From positions 186,001 through 250,000 of the forward strand of contig NZ_VOUX01000031.1 of the NCBI RefSeq assembly GCF_008011855.1: DNA of 64,000 nucleotides, given 5' to 3'. The DNA comes from Serratia bockelmannii (GTDB lineage Bacteria; Pseudomonadota; Gammaproteobacteria; Enterobacterales; Enterobacteriaceae). A program made the translations under genes and the position numbers. The notes under the pieces are model-generated. The model did no database searches and had not been told where the DNA came from. It was given only the letters and a program-made list of their open reading frames with translations. Positions 49,694 to 60,091 of the stretch are shown in pieces (position 1 is the stretch's first letter; each line of letters starts with the position of its first letter).

Positions 49694-52600
49694 TCAGTGG
49701 TGTTCTACCGGATGGCTGTGTTCCAGGTCTTCGTTCTTCTTGCTGAAGCGGCGGCGAACCACCACGAAGAACACCGGCACGAAGAAGATCGCCAAGACGG
49801 TGGCGGTGATCATCCCGCCCATTACGCCGGTACCTACCGCGTTCTGTGCGCCGGAGCCTGCGCCGCTGCTGATAACCAGCGGCAGAACCCCGAGGATGAA
49901 GGCCAGAGATGTCATGAGGATTGGACGCAAACGCATACGCACCGCTTCCAACGTCGCTTCGATCAGACCTTTGCCTTCTTTCTCCATCAGATCCTTGGCG
50001 AACTCAACGATCAGGATGGCGTTCTTCGCCGATAGACCGATGGTGGTCAGCAGCCCTACCTGGAAGTACACGTCGTTGTTCATGCCGCGCATCGTCGCGG
50101 CCAGCAACGCACCGATAACCCCCAGCGGCAATACCAGCATGACCGAGAACGGCACGGACCAGCTTTCATACAGCGCTGCCAGACACAGGAACACCACCAG
50201 AATCGAGATGGCGTACAGCGCCGGCGCCTGGTTGCCCGACAGACGTTCCTGATAGGACATACCGGTCCAGTCGTAACCGATGCCGCTTGGCAGTTTGGAT
50301 GCCAGCTGTTCCATCAGGTTCATCGCTTCACCGGTACTCTTGCCCGGTGCGGCCTGGCCCAGAATTTCCATCGACGGCAAGCCGTTATAGCGTTCCAAGC
50401 GCGGTGAGCCGTATTCCCATTTCGCCGAAGAGAAGGCGGAGAATGGCACCATCTGGCCGCTCGTGCCGCGCACGTACCATTTGTTGATGTCTTCCGGCAG
50501 CATACGGAACGGCGCCTCGGCCTGCACGTACACCTTCTTCACACGACCGCGGTCGATGAAGTCGTTGACGTACGAACCACCCAGGGCGGTGCTCAGCGTG
50601 CTGTTGATGGTGGTGATGCTGACGCCCAGCGCCTTGGCTTTCTCCTGATCGACGATCAGTTTGAACTGCGGCGTATCTTCCAGGCCGTTCGGGCGCACGC
50701 CCACCAGCACGTCCGGATGCTGAGCAACCATGCCCAACAGTTGGTTACGCGCTTCGGTCAGTTTTTCGTGCCCCAGGCCGCCCTGGTCAATCAGCTCGAA
50801 GTCGAAGCCGGTTGCGGTACCGAGTTCGATAATCGCCGGCAGGTTGAACGGGAACACCAGGCCTTCTTTAATCTGCGAGAACGCGCCCATGGCACGGCCC
50901 GCGATCGCCTCGACCTTGTTCCCGGCCCCTGGACGTTCACCCCAGTCCTTCAGGCTGACGAATGCCAGGCCGTTGTTCTGGCCGTTACCGTTGAAGCCGA
51001 AGCCCGCGACGGTAAACACCGAAACCACGTTGTCCTTTTCCTTGTTCAGGAAGTAGTCGGAGACTTCTTCCAGCACTTTGTTGGTACGGGACTCGGTGGC
51101 ACCGGCAGGCAACTGCACCATGGTCAACAGGATGCCCTGATCTTCGTCCGGCAGGAACGAGGAAGGCAGGCGCAGGAACAGCAGGCCCATGCCAACCACG
51201 ATCAGCAGGTAGATGATCAGGTAGCGACCGGTGCTGCGCAGGATGTTGCCCACGCTGTCGGTATAGTGATGCGTGCTCTTCTCAAACATGCGGTTAAACC
51301 AGCCGAAGAAGCCTGTTTTAACCCCGTGATCGCCTTTCGGGATCGGTTTGAGTAGGGTGGCGCACAGCGCCGGCGTCAGGATCAAGGCCACCAGCACCGA
51401 CAGCGCCATCGCGGACACGATGGTGATCGAGAACTGGCGATAGATAGCGCCGGTTGAACCGCCGAAGAACGCCATCGGCACGAATACCGCCGACAGCACC
51501 ATGGCGATACCCACCAGCGCGCCCTGGATCTGGCCCATCGATTTACGGGTAGCTTCTTTCGGCGGCAGCCCCTCTTCGGACATAACGCGCTCGACGTTTT
51601 CCACCACCACGATGGCGTCATCCACCAGCAGGCCGATCGCCAACACCATGCCGAACATCGTCAGGGTGTTTATCGAGAAGCCAAACGCCGCGAGGATCGC
51701 AAAGGTCCCCAGCAGTACTACCGGCACCGCGATGGTTGGGATCAGCGTCGCGCGGAAGTTCTGCAGGAACAGATACATCACCAGGAATACCAGGATGATG
51801 GCTTCGATCAGCGTTTTCACCACTTCGTTGATGGAGATTTTAACGAACGGGGTGGTGTCGTACGGATAAACCACTTTCATCCCTTGCGGGAAGAAGGGCG
51901 CCATCTTGGCCAACTCGTCTTTCACACCTTTGGCGGTGTTCAAGGCGTTGGCGCCGGTCGCCAGTTTGATACCCAGGCCGGCGGCAGGCTTGCCGTTGTA
52001 GCGAGCGGTAACGGCATAGCTTTCCGCGCCGCGCTCGATATGAGCGACGTCGCGCAGGCGTACCTGAGAACCGTCGGTATTCACTTTCAGCAGGATCTTG
52101 CCGAACTCTTCCGGCGAAGTCAGACGGGTCTGCGCGATGATCGAGGCGTTCAACTGCTGCCCCGGCACCGGCGGCAGGCCGCCCAGCTGGCCTGCGGCGA
52201 TCTGGTTGTTCTGCTCGGTGATGGCGGAGGTCACGTCCGTGGTCGTCAGCTGGAAGTTGTTCAGCTTGTTCGGATCCAGCCAGATACGCATCGCGTACTG
52301 GGCACCGAACAGCTGCACTTCACCCACGCCGGACGAACGGCTGATCGGGTCCTTGATGTTGGACGCCACGTAGTCCGCAATATCGTCCTGAGTCATGTTC
52401 GGATCGTCGGAAACGAAGCCGGCCACCATCAGGAAGCTGCTGCTGGATTTTTCTACTTTCAGGCCCTGTTGCTGAACTTCTTGCGGCAGCAACGGGGTGG
52501 CCAACGACAGTTTGTTCTGAACCTGAACCTGCGCGATGTCAGGATCGGTGCCGGAATCAAACGTCAGGGTAATGGTGACGCTACCAGAGGAATCACTGGT

Positions 52601-52840
52601 GGAGGACATGTACATCAGGTTATCGATACCGTTCATGTTCTGTTCGATAATCTGCGTGACGGTATCCTGCACCGTTTTGGCATCTGCGCCCGGGTAGTTG
52701 GCGGAAATACTCACCGCCGGCGGTGCAATAGTGGGATACTGCGCGATTGGCAGTTTCATTATTGCAAGCACCCCCGCCAACATGACGATGATGGCGATTA
52801 CCCAGGCGAAAATCGGGCGATCTATAAAGAACTTAGCCAT
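49694..52840 (-). CDS. acrB: RND multidrug efflux pump inner-membrane subunit AcrB (SdeY-like)
   Basis: Trimeric proton-driven drug pump that works with AcrA and an outer-membrane TolC channel. The 1048 residues match E. coli AcrB (1049). The proton-relay aspartate pair is in [17 protein letters not shown] (about 407-408) and the C-terminal relay region in [18 protein letters not shown]. Start [17 protein letters not shown] is classical for hydrophobe/amphiphile RND pumps. It starts 17 bp after acrA. The S. marcescens pump called SdeXY appears to be this AcrAB-type system; I make that equation from memory. Confidence 0.97.
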   Translation of the reverse strand: MAKFFIDRPIFAWVIAIIVMLAGVLAIMKLPIAQYPTIAPPAVSISANYPGADAKTVQDTVTQIIEQNMNGIDNLMYMSSTSDSSGSVTITLTFDSGTDPDIAQVQVQNKLSLATPLLPQEVQQQGLKVEKSSSSFLMVAGFVSDDPNMTQDDIADYVASNIKDPISRSSGVGEVQLFGAQYAMRIWLDPNKLNNFQLTTTDVTSAITEQNNQIAAGQLGGLPPVPGQQLNASIIAQTRLTSPEEFGKILLKVNTDGSQVRLRDVAHIERGAESYAVTARYNGKPAAGLGIKLATGANALNTAKGVKDELAKMAPFFPQGMKVVYPYDTTPFVKISINEVVKTLIEAIILVFLVMYLFLQNFRATLIPTIAVPVVLLGTFAILAAFGFSINTLTMFGMVLAIGLLVDDAIVVVENVERVMSEEGLPPKEATRKSMGQIQGALVGIAMVLSAVFVPMAFFGGSTGAIYRQFSITIVSAMALSVLVALILTPALCATLLKPIPKGDHGVKTGFFGWFNRMFEKSTHHYTDSVGNILRSTGRYLIIYLLIVVGMGLLFLRLPSSFLPDEDQGILLTMVQLPAGATESRTNKVLEEVSDYFLNKEKDNVVSVFTVAGFGFNGNGQNNGLAFVSLKDWGERPGAGNKVEAIAGRAMGAFSQIKEGLVFPFNLPAIIELGTATGFDFELIDQGGLGHEKLTEARNQLLGMVAQHPDVLVGVRPNGLEDTPQFKLIVDQEKAKALGVSITTINSTLSTALGGSYVNDFIDRGRVKKVYVQAEAPFRMLPEDINKWYVRGTSGQMVPFSAFSSAKWEYGSPRLERYNGLPSMEILGQAAPGKSTGEAMNLMEQLASKLPSGIGYDWTGMSYQERLSGNQAPALYAISILVVFLCLAALYESWSVPFSVMLVLPLGVIGALLAATMRGMNNDVYFQVGLLTTIGLSAKNAILIVEFAKDLMEKEGKGLIEATLEAVRMRLRPILMTSLAFILGVLPLVISSGAGSGAQNAVGTGVMGGMITATVLAIFFVPVFFVVVRRRFSKKNEDLEHSHPVEHH

Positions 52841-52857
52841 GTATTACAGGCTCCTTT

Positions 52858-54045
52858 TTATGACTTCTGCGCTTCAGACTGCGGCTGTTTTTGCGCCTGA
52901 GTGTCAACTTCCTGCACTTTTACCTGCGCGCCCGGATGCACTTTCATCAGGCCGGAGACGATCACGCGATCGCCGGATTTCAGGCCATCGGTCACCAGCC
53001 ATTTGTCGCCGATCGCCTGGTCGGCCTTCAGCGTGCGCAGCTCAACTTTGTCGTCTGCCCCTACCACCAACGCCGTCGCGTCGCCGCGCGGGTTGCGGGT
53101 AACGCCTTGCTGAGGCACCAGCAGCGCATCGCTGCGCACGCCTTCGTCCAGACGGGCGCGTACGAACATGCCCGGCAACAGCGTATCGTTCGGGTTAGGG
53201 AACAGGGCGCGAATGGTGATGGAGCCAGTGGTTTCATCGACGGTGACGTCAGAGAACTCCAGCGTGCCTTCCTGCGCGTATTCGGTGCCGTTTTCCAGCA
53301 TCAGTTTCACCTTGGCCTTGCCGTTTTCCTGCTTCAGCGCGCCGCTGGCCAGCTCTTGCTTCAGGCGCAGGAAATCAGTGCTTGACTGGGTGACGTCGAC
53401 ATACATCGGATCCAGCTGCTGCACGGTAGACAGTGCGGTTGCCTGGCCGTTGCTGACCAGTGCGCCTTCGGTCACGGCGGACTTGCCGATGCGGCCGGAG
53501 ATCGGAGAGGTCACCTTGGTGTACGCCAGGTTGATGCGCGCGGTTTCCACGGCGGCCTTGGCGGCCACGACGGCGGCGTCCGCCTGCTGCAGCGTGGAGA
53601 CGGCGTTGTCGTAGTCCTGTTTACTGATGTAGCTCGTGCCCAGCAATGGCTTGTAGCGGTTTACCGTCACGCGTGCGATGGAAGCGCTGGCCTGTGCTTT
53701 GGCCAAATCGCCTTTCGCGCTGTCGTAGCTGGCTTGATAGGTGGCGGGATCGATTTGGTACAGAGACGTCCCGGCCTTGATATCGCTGCCTTCAACGAAG
53801 TTGCGCTTCAGGATGATGCCGCTGACCTGAGGGCGAACTTCGGCGATACGATACGCAGCGGTGCGGCCAGGAAGATCGGTAGTAATGTTGAGAGGCTCAG
53901 CCTTCAAGGTGACTACGCCCACTTCAGGCGCCTGTTGTTGGGCGCCTTGCTGTTGGGTTTCTTTATCGTTACATCCTGTTAGCACTAAGCTGCCTGAAAG
54001 CATCAGAACGGCCGCCAGAGGCGTTAACCCTCTGTTTTTGTTCAT
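52858..54045 (-). CDS. acrA: RND efflux periplasmic adaptor AcrA (lipoprotein)
   Basis: Adaptor linking AcrB to the outer-membrane channel. A lipobox VLTGC puts the lipidated cysteine at residue 25. Domains in order: lipoyl/hairpin region with EVRPQVSGIILKRNFVEGSD (about 65-85) and an alpha-hairpin (about 100-170), barrel domain (with SPISGRIGKSAVTEGALVSN), then membrane-proximal domain (VPQQGVTRNPRG). The 395-residue length is close to E. coli (397). First gene of acrAB, repressed by AcrR through the palindrome upstream. Confidence 0.97.
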   Translation of the reverse strand: MNKNRGLTPLAAVLMLSGSLVLTGCNDKETQQQGAQQQAPEVGVVTLKAEPLNITTDLPGRTAAYRIAEVRPQVSGIILKRNFVEGSDIKAGTSLYQIDPATYQASYDSAKGDLAKAQASASIARVTVNRYKPLLGTSYISKQDYDNAVSTLQQADAAVVAAKAAVETARINLAYTKVTSPISGRIGKSAVTEGALVSNGQATALSTVQQLDPMYVDVTQSSTDFLRLKQELASGALKQENGKAKVKLMLENGTEYAQEGTLEFSDVTVDETTGSITIRALFPNPNDTLLPGMFVRARLDEGVRSDALLVPQQGVTRNPRGDATALVVGADDKVELRTLKADQAIGDKWLVTDGLKSGDRVIVSGLMKVHPGAQVKVQEVDTQAQKQPQSEAQKS

Positions 54046-54135
54046 AGAAAAACCTCAAGTGTCCGATTTCAAAATGATCAATGGATCACAAGCTTTAAAA
54101 CCCATTGCTGCGTTAATTATATGTGCGTGCTATGG

Positions 54136-54159
54136 TACATACATTCGCGAATGTATGTA
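54136..54159. promoter_or_regulatory. AcrR operator between acrR and acrA
   Basis: A perfect 24-bp palindrome with half-sites TACATACATTCG / CGAATGTATGTA. The E. coli acr operator has the same arms with a TG/TG centre. It lies in the 142-bp divergent acrA-acrR gap; a TATAAT for acrA is on the minus strand at 54116-54121. Confidence 0.92.
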
Positions 54160-54187
54160 AATCACACTCCCCCTAAATAACAATGCC

Positions 54188-54862
54188 ATGGCACGAAAAA
54201 CCAAACAGCAGGCGCAAGAAACCCGACAGCAAATCCTTGATGCTGCGGTGAGAGAGTTCTCTGAACGTGGCGTTGCTGCAACGTCACTGACAGATATTGC
54301 CACCGCTGCCGGGGTTACGCGTGGAGCCATCTACTGGCACTTCAAGAATAAGGTAGACCTGTTTAATGAAGTTTGGGAATCTACCGAGCCGAAAATTGAC
54401 CAGCTCGAAACAGAGTATCAGGCAAAGTTTCCCGATAATCCACTGCGGGTTATCCGAGAAATTCTGATTTACATTCTGACGTCTACGGTTGAAGACGGCC
54501 GTAGGCGGGCGTTGATGGAAATTATATTCCACAAATGCGAGTTTGTCGGTGAAATGATGCCGCTGCTGGATTCGCGCAAGGTGCTGTACCTCGCCGGCTA
54601 TGAACGCATCGAAGCGGTGCTGTATAACTGCATTCACCACGGGCAATTGCCCGCCGATTTACATACCCGCCGTGCGGCGATCATCCTGCGCGGTTATATC
54701 ACCGGCCTGATGGAAAACTGGCTGTTTATGCCGGAAAGTTTCGATCTGCGGGCCGAAGCCGAAGCGCTGGTGGACGCGTTTTTGGAGATGCTGCAGTTTT
54801 GCCCCACCTTGCGCCTCAAACCCGACGCGGTGACGCCTGACGCCGACCGCCTTCCTTTATAA
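54188..54862 (+). CDS. acrR: TetR-family repressor of acrAB, AcrR
   Basis: AcrR is the local TetR-type repressor that releases DNA when drugs bind. The 224 residues (215 in E. coli) start [20 protein letters not shown]; the helix-turn-helix [20 protein letters not shown] spans about 32-51. The C-terminal ligand and dimer domain is similar over its length, with a longer and variable C-terminal tail. It is divergent from acrA. Unlike E. coli, a second gene (ychN-like) follows 11 bp downstream, so both are probably cotranscribed and autoregulated. Confidence 0.95.
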   Translation: MARKTKQQAQETRQQILDAAVREFSERGVAATSLTDIATAAGVTRGAIYWHFKNKVDLFNEVWESTEPKIDQLETEYQAKFPDNPLRVIREILIYILTSTVEDGRRRALMEIIFHKCEFVGEMMPLLDSRKVLYLAGYERIEAVLYNCIHHGQLPADLHTRRAAIILRGYITGLMENWLFMPESFDLRAEAEALVDAFLEMLQFCPTLRLKPDAVTPDADRLPL

Positions 54863-54873
54863 GGAGAGATTTC

Positions 54874-55227
54874 ATGTCATCAGTTGTTCTTATTGCCAAT
54901 GGCGCCGCCTATGGCCATGAATCCTTGTTCAATGCGCTGCGGTTGGCCATCGCCATGAAAGAGCAGCAGAGCAGCCTCGACCTGCGGCTGTTTCTGATGT
55001 CCGACGCGGTGGTGGCCGGGCTGGCCGGACAGCAGCCGCACGAAGGGTACCATCTGCAGCAGATGCTGGAGATCCTCACCGCGCAGCAGGTGCCGGTCAA
55101 GCTGTGCAAGACCTGCGCCGACGCGCGCGGCGTCAGCCGCTTGCCGCTGGCGGACGGCGTGGCGATCGGCACCTTGGTCGAGTTGGCGCAGTGGACGCTG
55201 GCGGCGGAGAAAGTGCTGACTTTCTGA
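54874..55227 (+). CDS. ychN: DsrE-family protein, YchN-like
   Basis: A 117-residue protein of the DsrE/F sulfur-relay fold, nearly collinear with E. coli YchN. The N-terminus is VVLIANGAAYGHESLFNALR; FLMSDAVVAGLAG and VKLCKTCADARGVS follow. The conserved cysteines (about residues 76 and 79) correspond to the YchN cysteine pair. YchN forms a hexamer in crystals and its function is unknown. AGGAGA precedes the ATG. Its position directly behind acrR is unusual, because in E. coli ychN is elsewhere on the chromosome. Confidence 0.88.
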   Translation: MSSVVLIANGAAYGHESLFNALRLAIAMKEQQSSLDLRLFLMSDAVVAGLAGQQPHEGYHLQQMLEILTAQQVPVKLCKTCADARGVSRLPLADGVAIGTLVELAQWTLAAEKVLTF

Positions 55228-55327
55228 TTTCGCGACAACGAGACATCACCGGCAACGTTTTTGTTGTTCGTTGCCCGCCGGCGGTCGTGATAATCTTCAG
55301 GCTTCTTTACCGATCCGAAGCCAAATC

Positions 55328-58300
55328 ATGCATCGCTGGTTGACTCTGCCTTCTCTGACGCCGCTCACGTTTGTCGGCGCATGCCGGCGGCGCATCGCCG
55401 CCGTGACACTCCTTTTCCTGATTTTTGCGTGTTGCTTGCCGGCACAGGCGGCGCTGAACGGCGATCTGCCGCAGCGCAGCGAAGTGCAAAGCCAGCTGGA
55501 AACGCTGAACAAACAAAAAGCCCTGACGCCGGTCGAAAAGCTCTCCCAGCAGGATTTGACCCGCACGCTGGAACTGCTGGATGCCATCGAGCGCAACCGG
55601 CAAGACGTCGCACAGCTTAAACAGCAGGTGCAGCAGGCGCCGGCGAAGCTCAATCAGGTCACCGCCGAACTGGATGCGCTGAAGCAGCCGACGGACAACG
55701 CGGCCGCGCGCGCCGCGCTGTTGCCGCTGTCGCTGCGCCAGCTGGAAAGCCGGCTGTATCAAACGCTCGACGAGCTGCAAAGCGCGCAGGAGAGCCTCTC
55801 GACCTACAACAGCCAACTGGTGTCGCTGCAAACCCAGCCTGAACGGGTGCAGAGCACCATGTACGCCGCTTCGCAGCGCCTGCAGGAGATCCGCAGCCAG
55901 CTCAGCGGCCAGACGCCGGGGCAAGATTCGCTGCGCAATAGCCAGCAGGTCATGCTGGCCACCGAACAGGCGCTGCTCAACGCGCAGTTGGAGCTGCAGC
56001 GCAAGAGCCTGGAAGCCAACACCACGCTACAAGATCTGCTGCAAAAACAGCGTGATTACACCACGGCACATATCGATGCGCTGGATCGGTCGGTGCAGCT
56101 GCTGCAGGAGCTCGTCAACAGCAAGCGCCTGACGCTGTCTGAAAAAACCGCCAAAGAGGCGCAGAACCCGGAAGACGCCACCGATATCCAGCACGATCAG
56201 CTGGTCAGCAAGCAGCTGGACGTCAACCGACAGTTGAGCCAACAGCTGATTGCCGCCACCGAAGAGAGCAACACCCTGTTCCAGCAGAATATTCGGGTCA
56301 AAAACTGGCTCGATCGCGGTCTGCAGGCGGAACGTAACCTGAAAGAGCAGATCCAGGTGCTGAAGGGCAGCCTGGTGCTGTCGCGCATTCTGTATCAGCA
56401 GCAGCAGAGCCTGCCGCAGGGCACGCTGCTGGCTGATATAGACACGCGCATCGCCGATCTGCGGCTGGAGCAGTTCGATATCAATCAGCAACGCGACGAT
56501 CTGTTCAAGGGTGAGGATTACATCAACCAGCTGGTGGCCGAAAGCAAGGAAAAGGCCGGCCCGGAAGTGATCGACGCACTGAACGAGATCGTCGACATGC
56601 GCCGCGAACTGCTGGATCAACTGAACAAGCAGCTCAGCAACCAGCTGTCGCTGTCGATCAACCTGCAGATCAACCAACAGCAGCTCACCAGCGTCTACGG
56701 CTCGCTGCAGGATACGCTGACCCAGCAGATTTTCTGGGTCAACAGCAACAAGCCGGTCGATCTGGCGTGGCTGAAGGCAATGCCGGAGGCGGTGCGCGAT
56801 CAGCTCGCCGGGCTCGATATCAAATTCGACGGTGGCAAGCTATTGCAGGGCGGCTTGAATGCGCTGGTGTTCCTGATCCCGTTGCTGTTGGCGATCGGGG
56901 TATTGCGCTGGCGCTACCGGTTGATCGACAGTCATTTGCAAAAGCTGGCCAACGACGTGGGGCAACTGAAGCGCGACGGCCAGCTGCACACGCCGAAGGC
57001 CATCGCGCTGACCTTGCTGAAGGTGTTGCCTGGCGCCGCGCTGCTGCTCGGCGTCGGTTTCTGGATGTATCGCGCGGATTTGGGTATCAGCGACTTTATT
57101 TGGGCGTTGTCGCAGCAGCTGGCGTTGTCGTGGCTGGTGTTCGGCTTCAGCTATCGCATGCTGAAACCGGGCGGCATCGCCGAGCGGCATTTCAACTTCG
57201 GCGCTAACCTGTGCGCGCATTACCGCCGCCAGACGCTGCGGCTGGGGCTGGCGCTGCAGCCGCTGATCTTCTGGTCGGTATTGGGCGAGAAAGCGCCGCT
57301 GCGTCTGGTGGAAGACGTCATCGGCCAGATCGTGGTGATGTTGACGCTGGCGCTGCTTGCGGTGCTGGTGTTCCCGCTGTGCCGCGACAGCTGGCGTGAA
57401 AAGGGCTCGCATGCCGTGCGGCTGGTGGTGGTGACCGCGCTTGCCGCCACACCGCTGATCCTGCTGGGGCTGATGTTCGCCGGTTACTTCTATACCACGC
57501 TGCGGCTGGCCAGCCGCTGGATAGACAGCCTGTATCTGTTCTTCCTGTGGAATATCGTGTATCTGACTGCCCTGCGCGGCCTGAGCGTGGCGGCGCGGCG
57601 TTTGGCCTACCGGCGCGCGCTGGCGCGGCGACAAAACGTGGTGAAAGAGGGGGCCGAAGGCGGCGAAGCGGTGGTGGAAGAGCCGCCGCTGGCGCTCGAT
57701 CAGATCAACCAGCAGTCGCTGCGCCTGACCACCCTGGTGCTGTTCGCCATCTTCGCCAGCGCCTTCTACGCCATTTGGTCGGATCTGGTGACGGTCATCG
57801 CTTACCTGGACAGCATCACGCTGTGGCATTACACCAGCACCGTGGCGGGCAGCAGCGTGTCGCAGGCGGTGACGCTGGGTAACATGATGGTGGCGATCGC
57901 CGCGGTGATCGTCGCTTATGTGCTCACCCGCAACTTGCCCGGCCTGCTGGAGGTGGTGGTGCTGTCGCGGCTGCAGCTGCGGCAGGGGGCGTCTTATGCC
58001 ATCACTACCGTGCTCACTTACCTGATCACCGCCGTGGGTGCCGTGGTGGCGCTGGGATCGCTGGGCGTATCCTGGGACAAACTGCAATGGCTGGCCGCCG
58101 GTCTGACGGTCGGGCTGGGCTTTGGCCTGCAGGAGATCTTCGCCAACTTCGTCTCCGGCCTGATCATTCTGTTCGAACGCCCGATCCGCATCGGCGATAC
58201 CATCACCATCGGCACCTTCTCCGGTTCGGTCAGCAAGATCCGCATTCGCGCCACCACCATTACCGACTTCGACCGTAAAGAGGTGATCATTCCGAACAAG

Positions 58301-58711
58301 GCGTTCGTCACCGAGCGGCTGATCAACTGGTCACTGTCCGACACCATCACCCGCGTGCTGATCAAGGTGGGCGTGGCCTACGGTTCCGATCTCGACAAGG
58401 TGAAAAAGGTGCTGCTGCAGGCGGCGCACGACAACCCGCGGGTGATGACCGATCCCGAACCGCAGGTGTTCTTCCTCAACTTCGGGGCCAGCACGCTGGA
58501 TCACGAACTGCGGCTCTATGTACGGGAACTGCGCGATCGCAGCTACACGGTGGACGAACTGAACCGCTCAATCGACCGCTTGTGCCGGGAAAACGACATC
58601 GACATTGCCTTCAATCAGCTGGAGGTGTATCTGCATAACCAGCAGGGCAATGAAGTGCAGGAAGTGAAAAGAACGCTCTCGCCGGATGAAGGCGGCCAGA
58701 CGGCGGGCTGA
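55328..58711 (+). CDS. mscK: Potassium-dependent mechanosensitive channel MscK
   Basis: Large inner-membrane mechanosensitive channel of the MscS family, gated by membrane tension with external potassium in E. coli. It is 1127 residues from the ATG at 55328 (E. coli 1120). A signal peptide ends CCLPAQA, near residue 38. A long Gln-rich helical periplasmic region (about 40-470, coiled-coil prone) follows, then about eleven transmembrane helices, and the MscS pore and vestibule at about 890-1110 with LQWLAAGLTVGLGFGLQEIF and FERPIRIGDTITIG. The frame is open 19 codons upstream, but the signal peptide fixes the start. Confidence 0.95.
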   Translation: MHRWLTLPSLTPLTFVGACRRRIAAVTLLFLIFACCLPAQAALNGDLPQRSEVQSQLETLNKQKALTPVEKLSQQDLTRTLELLDAIERNRQDVAQLKQQVQQAPAKLNQVTAELDALKQPTDNAAARAALLPLSLRQLESRLYQTLDELQSAQESLSTYNSQLVSLQTQPERVQSTMYAASQRLQEIRSQLSGQTPGQDSLRNSQQVMLATEQALLNAQLELQRKSLEANTTLQDLLQKQRDYTTAHIDALDRSVQLLQELVNSKRLTLSEKTAKEAQNPEDATDIQHDQLVSKQLDVNRQLSQQLIAATEESNTLFQQNIRVKNWLDRGLQAERNLKEQIQVLKGSLVLSRILYQQQQSLPQGTLLADIDTRIADLRLEQFDINQQRDDLFKGEDYINQLVAESKEKAGPEVIDALNEIVDMRRELLDQLNKQLSNQLSLSINLQINQQQLTSVYGSLQDTLTQQIFWVNSNKPVDLAWLKAMPEAVRDQLAGLDIKFDGGKLLQGGLNALVFLIPLLLAIGVLRWRYRLIDSHLQKLANDVGQLKRDGQLHTPKAIALTLLKVLPGAALLLGVGFWMYRADLGISDFIWALSQQLALSWLVFGFSYRMLKPGGIAERHFNFGANLCAHYRRQTLRLGLALQPLIFWSVLGEKAPLRLVEDVIGQIVVMLTLALLAVLVFPLCRDSWREKGSHAVRLVVVTALAATPLILLGLMFAGYFYTTLRLASRWIDSLYLFFLWNIVYLTALRGLSVAARRLAYRRALARRQNVVKEGAEGGEAVVEEPPLALDQINQQSLRLTTLVLFAIFASAFYAIWSDLVTVIAYLDSITLWHYTSTVAGSSVSQAVTLGNMMVAIAAVIVAYVLTRNLPGLLEVVVLSRLQLRQGASYAITTVLTYLITAVGAVVALGSLGVSWDKLQWLAAGLTVGLGFGLQEIFANFVSGLIILFERPIRIGDTITIGTFSGSVSKIRIRATTITDFDRKEVIIPNKAFVTERLINWSLSDTITRVLIKVGVAYGSDLDKVKKVLLQAAHDNPRVMTDPEPQVFFLNFGASTLDHELRLYVRELRDRSYTVDELNRSIDRLCRENDIDIAFNQLEVYLHNQQGNEVQEVKRTLSPDEGGQTAG

Positions 58712-58741
58712 AAGATGGAAGGGACAGCGGGCTGTCCCTGA

Positions 58742-58921
58742 TTACTGTCCGGCAGGCAAATAGGGAGAGGTGACGCCGGCGCGCTGCAGCTTTTCCTGAT
58801 AATCCCGTTTGACGATATCCAGTGCTGCCAACGCGGTAGCCGGATCGATCTCGTTGCATTCCAGCAGGTAAATCAAGTCTACCGCCAGCTGCAGTTCGGG
58901 TGAGGCGTTTTCCAGAGACAT
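58742..58921 (-). CDS. rsmS: Pleiotropic regulatory protein RsmS (YbaM)
   Basis: A 59-residue cytoplasmic protein not obvious from its size alone. It reads [20 protein letters not shown] at the start and [13 protein letters not shown] in the middle, matching the E. coli YbaM family, also named RsmS after a pleiotropic secondary-metabolite and virulence phenotype in Serratia and Pectobacterium. The C-terminal tail [13 protein letters not shown] is longer than in E. coli (53 residues). It lies 106 bp downstream of priC on the same strand, as in E. coli, and may be cotranscribed. Confidence 0.88.
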   Translation of the reverse strand: MSLENASPELQLAVDLIYLLECNEIDPATALAALDIVKRDYQEKLQRAGVTSPYLPAGQ

Positions 58922-59027
58922 AGCACCTGCGCTTATTAATTAATGGGATGAAAAACTCGTGTCTCGGCAGAGTATAGTGAACCCGGCGCGCAACCGGGAA
59001 TAATCATTAAAATATTGTGATAAATCT

Positions 59028-59564
59028 TCAAAAACCGTTTTCTTTGCGCTCGATATTGCGCTCGATGCGCGCCAGCGCCTGACGGCAGCGCATCAGTCTC
59101 CCCTCCAGCGCCGCCAGCTCGTGCTGCAGCTTTTGCTGCGCCGCCAACGTGGTCTGGCGCCCCAGCAGGCTTTCCCGATCCTGAATCATGGCGATCAGCC
59201 GGCGTTCGTAGTCCTGGTGCTCGGCCAGCTTGTGGTACAGATCGGCCTCGGGGGCTTCTTTCGGCTGGTTCTTGCGCCGCAGCGCCTGGGTTGCCAGCTC
59301 GCGCTGCAGGGCAGAGATTTGAGCCACCAGTTTTTCGGCCAGAAAGGCCACCTGGCTGGTGCGGCTGTCGTTGGCGGCGCTTTGCAGCTGGGCGAAATTC
59401 TTCTCCACCTCGGCCAGGTAGTCGCGCAGCCGCGTGCCGCGGTTGGCGAACAGGGCGGCGTCGAAGCGCGCCTGCGGGATCGGGGCGTCGCCGCGCGGAG
59501 TGACTTCGGCCGCCAGCGCCGCGATCTGCTGCGCCAACACCTGTAATAGACGCTGAGTGCTCAC
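59028..59564 (-). CDS. priC: Primosomal replication protein N'' (PriC)
   Basis: PriC restarts stalled replication forks by loading DnaB on gapped forks. The 178-residue helical, basic protein has the family pattern QARFDAALFANRGTRLRDYL (about 27-46) and a C-terminal basic helical region with DYERRLIAMIQDRESLL and GRLMRCRQALARIERNIE. Similarity to E. coli PriC is moderate, as is usual for the family. It lies before rsmS on the minus strand and divergent from ybaN. Confidence 0.9.
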   Translation of the reverse strand: MSTQRLLQVLAQQIAALAAEVTPRGDAPIPQARFDAALFANRGTRLRDYLAEVEKNFAQLQSAANDSRTSQVAFLAEKLVAQISALQRELATQALRRKNQPKEAPEADLYHKLAEHQDYERRLIAMIQDRESLLGRQTTLAAQQKLQHELAALEGRLMRCRQALARIERNIERKENGF

Positions 59565-59698
59565 ATAAGCTCCCTCTTGATTTCAACAGGCGTAAGCTTG
59601 CCCGCGATGCCGCCCTGAAACAAGCGCCGCATGCATATTCCGCCGGCGCGGCGCCGATGCTACAGTAAGCCGCAACCGATTGAGGAGCGAAGAGCCGC

Positions 59699-60079
59699 AT
59701 GAAGCGAGGGTTATTGATCATTTTGGGCTGGCTGGCGGTGGTGCTGGCGACGTTGGGTGTGGTGCTGCCGCTGTTGCCGACCACGCCGTTCCTGCTGTTG
59801 GCTGCCTGGTGCTTCGCCCGCTCTTCGCCGCGCTTTCATCACTGGCTGCTGTACCGTTCCTGGTTTGGCCCTTATCTGCGCCACTGGCAGCAGCATCGCG
59901 CGCTGCCGCCGGGAGCGAAGTGGAAGGCGGTGCTAGTGATCGTGCTGACCTTCGCCTGTTCGCTGTGGCTGGTGAAAATCTGGTGGGTGCGCGGTCTGTT
60001 GCTGCTGATGTTGGCTATTTTGCTGACCTTTATGCTGCGCCTGCCGGTTATTGACCTGTCGCAACAAAAACAGCGCTGA
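59699..60079 (+). CDS. ybaN: DUF454 inner-membrane protein YbaN
   Basis: A 126-residue membrane protein of unknown function. Hydrophobic stretches span about residues 3-28 (LLIILGWLAVVLATLGVVLP) and about 78-120, with a cytoplasmic loop between. The DUF454 signature LPLLPTTPFLLLAAWCFARS is present. In E. coli and here it lies between priC and apt. It ends 279 bp before apt, and an ERIC-type repeat occupies the gap. Confidence 0.92.
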   Translation: MKRGLLIILGWLAVVLATLGVVLPLLPTTPFLLLAAWCFARSSPRFHHWLLYRSWFGPYLRHWQQHRALPPGAKWKAVLVIVLTFACSLWLVKIWWVRGLLLLMLAILLTFMLRLPVIDLSQQKQR

Positions 60080-60091
60080 TTGTGCCTTAAA

